Assembly (NCBI RefSeq): GCF_013368755.1
Contig: NC_049564.1
Coordinates: 5,297,511-5,361,510 of the forward strand
Source of the DNA: Talaromyces rugulosus
Taxonomy: Eukaryota; Ascomycota; Eurotiomycetes; Eurotiales; Trichocomaceae
DNA length: 64,000 bases
Direction of reading: 5' to 3'
Below, one piece after another: positions 1 to 11,112 of this stretch. The notes below the pieces were generated by a model, which saw nothing but the letters and a program-made list of their open reading frames with translations, was not told the DNA's origin and searched no databases. Position 1 is the first letter of the stretch, and each line of letters begins with the position of its first letter. Position numbers and translations under genes: made by a program.

Positions 1-472
1 AGAATAAGGCCACGGGGTCATGGAAGTTATTGTCGATGTGATCTCATATTATCCTATCGAAGTCTTGGTATGTAGAAATATAATTCCAAAACTATAACTA
101 GCGTTTACTCGGAAGCGAAAGTCCAGTGGGAAATTTTAACCTCTGAACTAGGGAAAGGGATAATGGAATCTCCGAAATTAGAGAAACAATCCGTCGAGAT
201 CATCAAATTATCGTTCAACAGCCAAGTATCGGGGGGCCGGAAAGCCGTGCACGCACCGAGTGTCAGGTCCCCGCTGATGGCTATTCATATACTTTTGAGG
301 TTGATGAAAATATAGAAGTTCTCTAATATTGAAGGTAAGATATCTGTCTACTCCTCAGTCTACCCTTGGTGGGTGTAAATTCTTATTTCGAAACCATTGT
401 AATCTCGGAGCATAATGACAATGACAAAACTCCAAAAACAGAGAGCTGTCATCCAAGCCAGATCATCCTAAC
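1..472. other. No gene seen (proximal edge)
   Basis: No open frame or recognisable protein fragment was found. The sequence is of mixed composition and ends where the trans-enoyl reductase relic begins. Confidence 0.5.
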
Positions 473-910
473 ATGACTGGCACCCTGCCTCTACTCATCT
501 CGCACAATTTTCCTATTCCCGCATCCTTGACACCGCATTACGTCTTAGCACGTGTACTAACCGTTGCACTTAACCCAACGGACTAAAAAATGCCTCTCTA
601 TCTGCCGACGCCCCGCACGACCACTGGGTGTGACTTCTGTGGTGTCGTGGTGCTCCCCTGGTGCTCCCCTGAACAAGAGGCCGGGTTCCCGGTAGGAACG
701 CGAGTGTGCGGGACCACATTCGCGTACAATGAATTGAGACCTCTAGATGTTGAATTCTCACAGTATACGCTAGGCGATGCGCGGCTAATGCTTAAAGTGC
801 CGTTATCCTAGACCGATCTAGAGGCTGCAGCACTTGGAGGAGTGCGCTGGAGAAATATTACTCTGTCAATGTGGGATGATAAGAAGACCAAAGTGGCTGC
901 TTCTGGCTAA
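473..910 (+). pseudogene. Trans-enoyl reductase / zinc-type alcohol dehydrogenase relic, 5' part only
   Basis: A single frame from ATG 473 reads through the N-terminal GroES-like region of a fungal medium-chain reductase of the type that works with polyketide synthases. Recognisable blocks are VALNPTD followed by a stop where the family has Trp, then GCDFCGVVV, GTRVCG and LEAAALGGV. In-frame stops lie at the Trp position (about 584) and at 809-811. The first fits TGG changed to TAA, as G-to-A decay would give. The frame ends at 908-910, before the cofactor-binding Rossmann half, so most of the gene is missing. The antisense transcription-factor relic follows directly, which suggests remains of a secondary-metabolite cluster. 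The family call rests on motif recognition. Confidence 0.65.
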
Positions 911-1023
911 ATGTAAGAACTTTTTTCTAGTACTATGACCGCTGGTTCGAAGTTCCTGTGGCGTCCTCTACTATTCTTTCGAGCCTGATGTAGAACAGGA
1001 GAATGAGCCTACCGGGTACTGGT

Positions 1024-1560
1024 TCAGGATGTATTGCCATTCCAAAACTCCCAATGCCGAAACAACTGACTTTTATTGGACAGAACAGCCAGTCTGTCCG
1101 CGAAGTCACCACGTTGAACGCAATAGATCAAGAAAAGTATATTGGCTGCAAGAATAGCGCTTTTGTCACTTGCCGAGATTGAGCCTTTCTGAGTCAACTC
1201 GATCATACATCTTAGCGATGCGGCACGCTGCCGTAGAGCCGAATTCCGCCGTTTTAGCACTGCATATTGGTCACCTGTCGAGCCGGCTTTGGCATATTCG
1301 GTCGTGAGCCAGTAAACGGCTGCAAGGGCATTGCTGGCATGCCATACCACAGGCTGGATTTGCGATGCCAGTGGGATGTGTTGGTGCCACAGGTCATTGT
1401 TGGACTAATCAAAAGCGCATGTGATGACATGGGCTCGAAAGTAGTGGCTCAACTCCAGCTCTGCAGAGCTCGGCGTGAGCTGTGCTGGGGCGGATGAATA
1501 CAGCTGACGGTCGAGTTGGAAGGCCGAGCGCCAGTTTCAAATGGCCGTCTCGTACGCCAA
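1024..1560 (-). pseudogene. Fungal-specific transcription factor (C-terminal domain) relic
   Basis: Read on the minus strand, one frame from about 1560 to the stop at 1024 gives a helical sequence typical of the C-terminal regulatory half of Zn2Cys6 transcription factors. Blocks include ELELSHYFRAHVITCAFD, a DLWHQHIP block, HASNALAAVYW and SAILAANILFLIYC. Two in-frame stops interrupt it (about 1532 and 1412). No DNA-binding Cys cluster is present, so the N-terminal part is lost. It faces the enoyl reductase relic, a common arrangement of pathway regulator and pathway gene, but both are dead. The assignment rests on pattern recognition of the domain, not on an alignment. Confidence 0.6.
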
Positions 1561-2404
1561 AGGACCCGGTGCAAGCCTGGGCTGTGCGCATACACTGGAC
1601 ACAGGCTGATTTAATCTCGTCGCATTTTAGGCGTCTCTTTCTTTGAAGATGTTAATACGCTTCCTATTATATTTCGACTACGCTTAGAAGATAAAAGGAT
1701 TGGGGGTTATTCAGGTGAAACAGCCCGTTCTCACCTTGGGAGCGGTTTCGGCGCGTAAGTAGTCTCTGCGGAATGGCGTGTATGTATATCTGCAGGCTGT
1801 TGCATGGCGTGAGCGCCTTGGGGTTGTAGATGCTGCACGCCTGCTACCCGATAACCTTGTTGTCACGGCTTTTCGCTAGTCGGGTAAGCGTCGTTTATAT
1901 ATATATATATGGGGGCCATTCCTGCTGCCCAGGTTGCCCTTGCTGGCTTGCTACATGTAGCTGAGGCAAGCCTCTAGGGGCGGGTCGTTGAACGCCTAGT
2001 GCCCGCCGAATGATCCGCCAAGCGCCTCATTTGTCCGATTCTGGTGTCTGCACCCTCGCTAGTCGTAGTTGCCGGGGTGTACAGGCATCTTTTAGGCTGA
2101 AAGACGGGTCGAATGAAGAGTCTGGAAGGATATGAGCCTGGGCAAGAATGCCCCCACGACCCTAGCAATCACGCTGGACATATGCTAGGTAGTAGTAGGT
2201 ACACAAGCCGGCCCGCGGGCGGGATGCGGGATGCGGGATGCGGGATACGGAGTGCCATTTTGTGGGATTAAAAAAAAAGAAGAAAAGGGTGAAATATTTA
2301 ATAGTATAATCTTTAACGAAGGCTCTGGGCTAAAAATCTATGTAATTGTCTCGGACAAGACTAAGCATATTGCTTCTCAATTTAAGCCAGATTTGATCGA
2401 TACA
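1561..2404. other. Intergenic, with short simple repeats
   Basis: No gene was recognised. A (TA)n run lies near 1897-1910. A GC-rich stretch ends in a tandem GGGATGC heptamer (about 2221-2250, four to five units, the last imperfect). The reading frame upstream of ATG 2405 is open from 2231 but low in complexity and Lys-rich, so I treat it as 5' leader of the next gene. Confidence 0.5.
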
Positions 2405-3973
2405 ATGTGGGTACAATTTATCCCGTTTCTCTTTGCGCTGTGGGCGGCTTTAGTGACTGCAAACATCACTACCTATCCACCGCCATCCATATACGGAGTA
2501 TCTTCAGTATATGAACTTTCGGTCAATGGTGTACCGGTTCCTGCAGTTGCCTACCCTGGCTACGACTATGCTCAATTATCTATGGATGAAGACCAAAACA
2601 CCAAGTTTGCAGTCACCATAAAAAACGGGACAGCCATTGATTCTTATTCCATCACCCCTAAGAGCTTGGACATCAAAGCCTCAGTCAGCGGCGATACACT
2701 AAGCTTTTCGGTTACGAAAGCTTATTATCTCATCCTTAAAGTCAATGGTCAGAAGGAGTTTGTGATTGTCGCGGATCCCAACGAAACAGACGTTCCACCC
2801 TCGTCCGGTCAGGGAATCTATAACGTCATGGATTATCAGGCCGACAACACCGGCACATCGCTTACTAGCGGAGTCCAAGATGCTCTTAATGCCGCTGGTA
2901 AGGCTTCCGGAGGGATTGTTTACGTGCCTAAAGGTATCTTTCTCGTTGGGAATATCATTATACCTAGTCGGACATCTCTTTATCTGGCTGGAGGATCAGT
3001 CCTCCGTTTTACCGGCAATCCTGCAGACTACAACCAGTTATATAACAAGCCCGGCTTGGGTCCAGGAACTTGGTGGATCCAAACGGCTATCAACTCGACT
3101 GATTGTAAAATTTACGGTCGGGGGACCATCGACGCCAACGGCTATGGGTACCAGCAGGGCAAACACGTTGCCCAAGTCATCGTTCCTGTAGGCACAAAGC
3201 GGTTTATCGCTGATGGTCCACTTATCAGAGAGAGTTCTTTCTGGACCATCGTACCCACCCAAAGCGAGGATGTGCAACTCCTTAATTTGAAGATTCTAAA
3301 CCGCTTGGACATGGTGCAAAACGACGGTATTGATGCCGTGGAGTGCAAGGGTGTAGAGACTCGCCGTGTCATCGCAATCGCCAATGACGACAGCTTCTCA
3401 GCCAAAACTTGGCCGTACGACGCTGATGATATTTTTTCTGCCTACCCCTACAGTCCACTTCCTCAAAGCAATATTTCGTTCACCGATTGCGTAGCCTGGA
3501 CTCACTGTTATGGCTTCAAAGTGGGCCAGGGTGTCTACCAATACCAAGAAAACATAGTTTTTGAGGACGGTACTGTCTATAAAGGGGCAGTTGGTATTGG
3601 AATTGATCACAAGTACGGAGATGGAGTCGCCCGCAACGTTACGTGGAGGAATATTGTCATCGAGGGTCTTGGCTATACCAACTTGCCAGGCGTCAGCACT
3701 TGGCTAGCCATCCTGGTCGAGCTAGATGGCAAAAGCGTCGGTCCAATTGAGAATCTACTTATGGAAGATATTCGAATCTACGATCTCGGTAAAACATCGG
3801 CTCCAATTAAGGGTTACAACTCATCTGTGCTGGTTACCAACACCAACTTGAATAACATCTACCTAAATGACGACACGACACCTACGACCAATATGTCTGC
3901 TCTAAAAATACTCCATATGCATACTTTAGACACTACTCTTACTGCGACTTCTAGTAGTGCACTTACTGGATAG
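2405..3973 (+). CDS. Secreted GH28-like / pectate-lyase-fold beta-helix enzyme
   Basis: This is a single-exon gene of 522 codons. ATG 2405 is chosen because it opens a clear signal peptide (MWVQFIPFLFALWAALVTA, cut near residue 19). Residues about 20-125 form a beta-rich N-terminal module. From about 138 (YNVMDYQADNTG) the protein has the pectate-lyase-3 / GH28 right-handed beta-helix, with GGIVYVPKG, GGSVLRF and a GRGTIDANG block near 238-246. Candidate active-site blocks in GH28-like order are NDGID (306-310), NDDSFSAKT (327-335) and HCYGFKVGQG (367-376). The strict GH28 motifs are altered, so the substrate is uncertain: pectin or another plant or fungal glycan. Several N-glycosylation sites (NIT, NGT, NVT, NSS) support secretion. 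The frame is intact with no sign of decay. Confidence 0.8.
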   Translation: MWVQFIPFLFALWAALVTANITTYPPPSIYGVSSVYELSVNGVPVPAVAYPGYDYAQLSMDEDQNTKFAVTIKNGTAIDSYSITPKSLDIKASVSGDTLSFSVTKAYYLILKVNGQKEFVIVADPNETDVPPSSGQGIYNVMDYQADNTGTSLTSGVQDALNAAGKASGGIVYVPKGIFLVGNIIIPSRTSLYLAGGSVLRFTGNPADYNQLYNKPGLGPGTWWIQTAINSTDCKIYGRGTIDANGYGYQQGKHVAQVIVPVGTKRFIADGPLIRESSFWTIVPTQSEDVQLLNLKILNRLDMVQNDGIDAVECKGVETRRVIAIANDDSFSAKTWPYDADDIFSAYPYSPLPQSNISFTDCVAWTHCYGFKVGQGVYQYQENIVFEDGTVYKGAVGIGIDHKYGDGVARNVTWRNIVIEGLGYTNLPGVSTWLAILVELDGKSVGPIENLLMEDIRIYDLGKTSAPIKGYNSSVLVTNTNLNNIYLNDDTTPTTNMSALKILHMHTLDTTLTATSSSALTG

Positions 3974-4179
3974 ATATCCACCACTAAAATCAGATTTACC
4001 TTATAAAATAAATATTGTTTAAAAGAGTATTTACTAGATATTTATATGAGAACGATGGCACCACCAGCGCCGGCACCTACTGCTCGAACCTAGGGCTATA
4101 CCAGTTTCTTAAAGGAATAGGACAACAATTCTAAGCTAAATTATGGTTCAATATAGCAAACATTTATATATGTATTGTC
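3974..4179. other. AT-rich 3' flank of the beta-helix gene
   Basis: This is the non-coding region after the stop at 3971-3973. It probably holds the 3' UTR, with an AATAAA-like TAAAATAAATA at about 4004-4014. Confidence 0.4.
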
Positions 4180-4419
4180 TGTGAGAACCGGTGCACCTTG
4201 CAGGCCACACTACCATGGCCACACGGCACACCAACCTCACAGGAGGCACATGGGACAACCCTAGATTGAACCATGGAACCATAGGAGTAACAGGACAGAG
4301 AATTATCTTCGCACAAGCGGTTAAGAACTGAAGGAGATCAGTAATCAGTTTGATTCTATAGCTACCTATAGCTTTACACGAGAGAATCCATTTGCTTGCC
4401 CTCTAAAACACTTCCTCAG
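4180..4419 (+). repeat. Diverged solo LTR relic, same family as the LTR at 25627
   Basis: It starts TGTGAG and ends in CCTCA. It shares ordered blocks with the LTR at 25627-25837: an internal CCTCACAG, CAGTAATCAGTTTGA, TATAGCTTTA, and TTGCTTGCCCTCT near the end. The rest is diverged and no target duplication was found. From 4420 to 4670 the sequence is plain AT-rich DNA before the protease stop codon. Confidence 0.55.
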
Positions 4420-4670
4420 TTATTTATTTATTTATTATAAGATTACTACTAATAATATTATATTAATAAATAAAATATAAGATTTACTAGCCTAGTTCTA
4501 CGATTTAATATTAAAACACCGTACTTTAAGTTATATAGTAAACTAATACCAGTTAACTAACTTAACTTATAAAGCTCATGAAATCTAAAAACTTTTCAAA
4601 AGCCTTACGAGCTTTAGGAGTCTTTTAATGATTTTTTCTATAAATCAAGTAGAGGCTATTCTTTTAGCGG

Positions 4671-7600
4671 CTAAGGACATTGGAATGAGCAAGTAAAATT
4701 CTTGCTGTACGTGTACTGTACCTGGGCGGTGTCAGGTCCACCGTCCACCCACCTGGAGCAATTATTCGAAAAATTATCCCAGTGTTCGTTGGCATATCCA
4801 AAATCGATCCCTAGCACAGCTTGGCCAGGGCTCAAGTTTTCAGGGCTCCCATCAATGCCTTGAGTCAGGACTAGAACCCAGGGAAGCTTGCTGTCTATCG
4901 GCAATGATTCTCCGTCATCAAGGGGTGCACGTGTTTCATTGTAGCCGATTTGAACCCCGTTTGGATCCATGATATTTGCTTTTATCATATATCCACTGAC
5001 AACTCCAATCTTTTCGTACCCTAGAAAGACATTTGTTTTGCAGGTCCCTGGAGGGTTTGTTACGGCGGGTGCAGGGGCAGCAGTAGTAGTTGGCTCTGGG
5101 ATCTTTGGATCATAGCTTGCTGTTGGTAAAATGGAATAATGGCAGTTTATCAATCCGGATGCTGTTTGATGGAGAGGGGAGGCAGTCACTCCATTACACA
5201 TACAATAGGCTGACGTCCCGGTCGTTGCACTGAATGTTTGTTAGCGAAAGAAAAAGAAAGTGTAGGTGTTGGAAGCATACGGATACGCAGCACACCCTGG
5301 AACCCCCCCTACACCGGGTTTATTTGTAGGCATTACGGTGGTCAAGGCCATTGTTGTTACTCCTTCAAACTGGCAAGTATAGGCCGTCAAGGAATCCTTG
5401 CCAACAGTAGTTCCAATACCGGCCGTCATACCGTCATTGCATGTGCAATATCTCGTCGCAGGCAATGTAGTCCCCGAATGCGTTGTCGCAGGTGCAGAGA
5501 CTGGAGAACAAGAGGTAATTGTCGACGACAGGCCAGGCTTGCTGGTAGACTTTCTAGTAGACGTGCTGGCAGATATGCTTGATGCGCGAGATTTGCAAGC
5601 CTGTACATTTGTTTCATCCCTACGTACAGGGTGAGCGCAGCTACCGCCGATTTCCCCATTCCATATAACCCTCACCGATCCGTGTCTTGGATAGGCCAAT
5701 CTCATGATAAGTATTCTGAGATTACCAGCAATTTTCCCTTGCTCCTGTAACTCAGCTCGATATTTTTCCATTGATAGCAAAAGGGCAGCAAGGCCACCAA
5801 CTGCGGCTGTGGCTGTTGAAAATGGCCGGTTTAGCTTTCATTTTAGATCCAATTTGAAAATGTTGAAATCATACCTTGTGATGTCCCTGACCGAAATACT
5901 GTTTCATCCGGGGTACCGGAATCGCCTGAACAGGGTACATTAACGCCAGATGCGAACACAGACACCTCAGGTCCGGTTTGAGAAAAGGCTGCAATACGCC
6001 CTTCGTTGTCTGTAGCTCCTACAACAATAATACCGTCTACACCATCACTCATACACGCTGGATAATGCTGTATGGGGCTTTGATTCTGATGACAAAATAC
6101 TTAGCAGAATATCCAAACGTTCGGGAAAAAAAGAAAAGAAAAAAATATTACTTACCCACCCATCATTGCCAGCAGAACATATTATGGGAACGTTGTTATG
6201 CCTGGCGATTCCTACAAACAAAAGTCGAAGGGTTTTAATAATCCAGAGAGGTCTTTTCTTCAGGAAAGCTTGGAAATGTAAGCCTTTGTCTTGAAGCGGA
6301 AATAGAAAACTTTACCTCCTCCAGAATAGTTGACAACTGCTTTCCCTTGAAGATTATTGTTCTCAATGTCTTGCTTAACGGCACTCCACACGCTTATCAC
6401 CTCGAAATCTTGCATTTCTTTGTCAAACTCCCCGGAGAACGTCTTGACTATTACTACATCCACCTTCTTAGCAACACCATATCGTGGCCCTGCTATTTTG
6501 GAAAGAATGCAAGTTCCGTGGCCAGTTTCATCAGACTCTTTGTTAGGCCAAGCGCCTGGAATATTAGGGTTTGCACGGAACAGCCAACGTATATTGCCTA
6601 CCACTCCCCGGTATTCGGAAAGAAAGGTATTAGCACCAGAATCGACTACGTAGACAGTTATACCCTCGCCTGCAGCAGAATTATATCTGTAATCATCAAT
6701 CAGATTAATCATAGGCACGTTTCTCGGCTGTGATACGACTCTCAGTGAGGTATCTGCGTTGACTTGGGAAACAAGGTAACTTTCGTCGTTTCTTTTATAA
6801 ATATCAGTCCTTTTGTTTTTCCGAGATAGCAAAGGACCAGCTGTGCTGTTTTGAGAGAACCATTCTATTCTTATATTACCACCAGGTCCAATATCAGCAA
6901 CCTGTCAAATATCAATGTTAGATAGCTTGCAAACAATAATCTTGGGGCTCATTCCATACCGCAGAGCTTTTGTTAAATTCTTCAACCTGGGTAGAATTTA
7001 AAGGAGCAGCCCACATAAGAATCCCAAGAGAAGAATTACTACTACCGGCCGTGTACACGTTGCTTGCTCCAACCTGTTCTTTAAGCTCTTGGTCGAATTT
7101 TTCTATAATGGGGTTGTCCTTTTGGTCCAGGTCTCTATATATTAGGAGCAGTTTGCTTAAGCTTGATGAAGTTATTGTCCCTGATACTATGGTGGTCATA
7201 GTTGGTGCTATAGCCTCACAGGCACTTGTTGTTACACAAGAAGTGGCGGTATTAGTGAACACTATTGAGCCTGAACTACTCGAACCTGACATGGTGGGGA
7301 AATATGAGGTTGAGAGAGAAATGGTCTCTGTACATATGGGTACAGCTGTCTGAGTACATGATGCATCTCCTGAGATAGTAGTAGTCTGGGTTGTTGGTTT
7401 TGCGGAGCATGCAGTCGTAGTATCACATTTGGTTTTTGTTTTCGTCAGCAGTGTTGAACCTGAGCCAGAAGGGAAATGTGAAGTTGACAGATAAACAGTC
7501 ACTGTACACACGGGTGCTGTCGTCTTAGTACATGACGACTCAGGCTCCGATGCATTAGTGGTCTGGGTGGAGTGATCAGATTGCTTTGCCGAAGATTGCT

Positions 7601-8740
7601 TGTTGTTGTCGTCGGTTTCTCTTATATCCTTCCCAATCTCATCAATAGCGTCAGTCAAATCGCCAAATTCCTTAATATCTGGATGAACACCCTTGACAAC
7701 ATGATCTATGTTGTCCAAAACCTGGTCCGCGCAAGTAACAAGCTTCCCAATATTCCCCGCCAAACCTGAAATGCTAGATAGCAAACTACGTTTGCGCTTG
7801 TTACCAGAGCATTGAACACCCTTAACGTCGGGCTGGTCAGGTAGTTTATCGAGGTAATCTTTGATTTCATCCTTGGTGGTTTTGATCTTATTCAGATAAT
7901 CTGTCTTGGTGTTTCTGTTGTCTAGAGCATGGTCGCCATCCTTGACAAGTCCACCAAAGATTACTGGGAAGTTGGTAGCACCTGGACCTGAAGACGTGGT
8001 CTTCGAGGGATGGCCGGAGGACTCTGCTAAAAAAGTCGCCGAGGAGCCACCATGCGTGGTACCAGTTGTTTGTGTAGTAGGTGCAGAAGTTGGATTAGTT
8101 GGTCCAGAGGAACCACCATGTGCGATATCCGTCATTTTTGAATTCGGCGTAGAAGTTGGGTTTGATGTTTCTGGATTCGGTGTAGAGTTTGCATGTGTGG
8201 TTCCCGACGAGCCCCCTCGTGCGGTATTCGTCGTTTGTATTGTAGAACCCCGATTTGGCTTTGGTGATGTCGGTAAGCTCCCAGGACTGGATGGCTTTGC
8301 ACTGGACCCAGTGGTATGTGTCATTTCCCCGGGGTTGGAGCTGTGAGGTAACGTATCCACGGATTGGTTATGCTTTGGGGGGTGAGAGGTTAAGGTTGGA
8401 CTCGGCGATCCATGATTTCTGTCTGTTGCCAGTTTTACAGAAGTATATCCTCCTGTCTGGGTTGAGCTATGACCTGGTGGTATGGGGAAGGAAGTCAAGA
8501 GGCTGGTCGAGTTCCCCCTAAGAGTAGTTGAATTTTCGGTTGAATTTCTTCCTCCAAAGGTCGAATTTCCATGTTCTCTTAACCTGAGAGGATTATGGTA
8601 CACGCTAATCGGGGGTTCCTTGGAGATTGTATGTGTCTGTCTGTCAAAATATCTGAACCTATGAAGGGAAGCTTCAGAAGGTTGGAAGCAAAACACAGCA
8701 AGGAGCAGGAAAATATACAATGGATAGATATGCTCGCCAT
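4671..8740 (-). CDS. Secreted subtilisin-like (S8) protease with long Ser/Thr-rich N-terminal arm; six exons
   Basis: The exons on the minus strand are 8740/8720-6960, 6901-6316, 6211-6156, 6085-5875, 5812-5281 and 5229-4671. The introns are 58, 104, 70, 62 and 51 nt, all GT...AG, and all phases agree, giving about 1234 codons. Exon 1 encodes a hydrophobic leader (YIFLLLAVFCFQPSEA) and a Ser/Thr/Asn/Gly-rich linker with repeated TTxTTGGSS-like stretches. It then has a helical segment and two similar Cys-containing repeats (PVCTVTVYLSTSHFP and PICTETISLSTSYFP). The peptidase core keeps Asp (VVDSGA, about 674), His (GHGT, about 715), oxyanion Asn (SAGND, about 798) and Ser (GTSQATAA, about 870), counted from 8720. 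The C-terminus is Cys- and Thr-rich. The start is uncertain: the leader frame begins at TTG 8720, while ATG 8740 (MASISI) lies one base out of frame. Either a one-base deletion or sequencing error sits near 8722-8738, or a short first exon was missed. Confidence 0.85.
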
Positions 8741-9484
8741 TTTATTACCCCAGGTCAGTAAAAATGGCAATTAACAAGCCAGTATGTATGTGGACATCCA
8801 GGAATGCAGATATAAAAGTTGAATACATGTAAAAAGTCTACAGTATAATAAACAATATATACGTACCAAATTACAGACCAACGCATTCATGATGCCCAGA
8901 AATTGCAAGATGTAGAAGGCGGTTCGGTAATTAAATGGCATAGTTACTCTTTTCAAGACTCCATCTTTGTTTTCGAGTCTGTGTACAGACATCGGCCCGG
9001 TGGCGGACAAAGAGAAATAACATAATACCCGAGATGAAACATGTGGCTTACATACGGTGGGTTTTCAGAACTTGAGGATCTTGATGGGATACTCTATCAT
9101 AATGCAAAAGGGTGGTACTAGTACCGCCATTTATATTTAGGTACTTTAGTGATTATAAGTTATTAAAAATTATTATATTTTATATTTTATATATATTCTT
9201 TATATTTACTATTAATATAATTTCTAGTATTATAAGATTATCTAATAGTCAATAAATATTTTTATATAAATCTTAATATTAGATAATTATCTACTAGATA
9301 TATCAATAGATTATTAAATATAGTACGCAAAAGTTCACATCGCAGGGACTTCCCTGCTTTTTTGATTCCAATACTTTGAGCCCTTTTTGCCAACTTACAC
9401 TTGATTCGCTTATCACCACCTGCCACTGCAACTATCCCCTCCAGAAAGACTAGAGTATACCTGACGCATAGCTGGCCTTTCATG
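8741..9484. other. Intergenic, AT-rich
   Basis: This is the upstream region of the protease gene and the downstream side of the P450 relic. The part at 9120-9320 is almost pure A/T, as in RIP-decayed filler. No coding sequence was recognised. Confidence 0.5.
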
Positions 9485-10339
9485 TCAGTCGACACATTAA
9501 GCGGATTTGATCTGCATCTTTCATCCGTAGAAGAAGCTGCATATCAACATTTCTCGTTGTAGCTAGAACTCTTGCGCGCGTCTCCTGGGAGTTTCTCCTG
9601 AATTTGGGATAGCATACACGCGATGACAGCGTAGAAGGCTCGCCATCACTGCTACGAATTCGACCTGCGAGAACTTGCTCCTAGGGCAGTTCTGGGGGCC
9701 TGCTGATCATGGGAAATAAGTACACCGTAGCGGGGCGATAACCTGTTCATTCCATTTAAAGTCGCCGCTGGATCTGTCTTAATCCACCGTGAAGGTTTCC
9801 AGGTCATAGGGTTTTCCTAATACTGAGGGTGAATGTACATAGTGAGAAGACTTGGATGGACCCCGATGTTTGAAGGAATTATGATATTTCTATCCCCCAC
9901 TTCTAGTAGTTGCGGCTCGTTGCTGGCCCACTTCAGTAAGGATAGGATAGGAGGAAAGAGGCGAAGGGTTTCGAGCTGTAAAAACCAGTCAGTATATCAC
10001 GTATAAACATAAGAAGAGGTTAGCTAGACACACCATGACAGATCTACAGCGACTGAGCCTGGGGAAAATATCGGCGTATTGACCTTTGATGTCATCGCCA
10101 AGAGCATGTAGCTCCCGGGCCACCCAGTCTTGAACCTCTGGATATACTGCCAAAAGTAGCAACCTGAAACTTAGGGTATTAGCCGTCGTATCATGGCCAG
10201 CAAAGTTTATGACGAAAATATTTCCGAAAATTTCCTCAATGGTAAGCCCTTTAAGCGGTAGGGGTTTCAAATCTATTTTGCTCTGAATGGCCTCATTTTG
10301 CTGCAGATCCATAGCACGCACAAATGACGTCATTAAACC
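9485..10339 (-). pseudogene. Cytochrome P450 relic (I-helix to heme region)
   Basis: One exon begins after an acceptor at 10340 and carries the I-helix oxygen-binding motif FAGHDTTANTLSF. It ends at SRCRSVM, followed by an intron (donor GTGTGT near 10030, acceptor TTTTACAG near 9978). The next exon starts LETLRLFPPI, which covers the ExxR K-helix. The rest matches the meander and heme loop in two frames: YFP, a stop, then SAGPQNCP with SKFSQVEFVAV. Damage includes a Trp-to-stop TGA directly before the heme loop, Gly-to-Arg after the heme Cys, a further TAG in the meander and at least one frameshift. Those point changes are all G-to-A, in line with RIP. The N-terminal half and membrane anchor are absent. 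Fungal P450s of this kind usually oxidise secondary metabolites. Confidence 0.8.
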
Positions 10340-11112
10340 CTAAGAGTGAAAGCGAGTTGGTAGAGAGAATGGACTGGGAAGGGGGGTTGGCCCTGGGAAA
10401 GATGTTCGGTGAAAGACGAAGGTCCCATCCGCGCTGGGTGGGGGAGGACAATCAACTCTAAAGGAACTCCGCACGCCGGTTTAATGAACAATTAATCTAA
10501 TACTAGTTCGTACAATATTACCCCTTAGGGTCACAGTGGAAACAAAGAAACTGTAGCTGTCTTGTATGTACCGGGGAGTATACATATTTAATTATAAATC
10601 GGCTATTATGCAAAAAGATAGATCTATAGCTATATCCTGATACAACAGTATTATAGTACTAGGTCAACCTTTGTATCTACGGAATTGGGGACATCGGACT
10701 GTCATCACTAATGAAGTGGAATCGATAAGGTCTGTCTCGGTCTTCTATTAGGGCATTAGTTCTAAGTAGATACTGGTTTAACAAATACTTTACTACTACT
10801 CACACTGGCCTATTCTACAGAGCAGTCATATCTTCCACTATAATATCAAAATTAGATACATTACGGTTTTATATTATATATCAATAATATAACAGTAATA
10901 AAATTGTTTTCTAATTAAATCCAGTTGTCTGACCATTACCAAGCCTGTCAATGTTGCCGCGACGTTGCCGAGCGGTTATCCCGTTCCCCAAAAACCGGTA
11001 TTGACTTATTTAGATCTTATTATTATAATACTATACTCCTAGTTTATCTACAGTCTCATAAGCCTACCCTAACCTATTTAATTATCTTTCTATTTAGGCT
11101 ACCGCCCATCCG
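10340..11112. other. Intergenic, AT-rich from 10490
   Basis: No gene was recognised. A GC-richer piece at 10340-10480 may be the remains of an upstream P450 exon, but no clear protein match is visible. Confidence 0.45.

Noticed and set aside
2231..2404. Upstream extension of the beta-helix gene frame
   Set aside because: The extra 58 residues are Lys-rich, low in complexity and precede a clear signal peptide at 2405.
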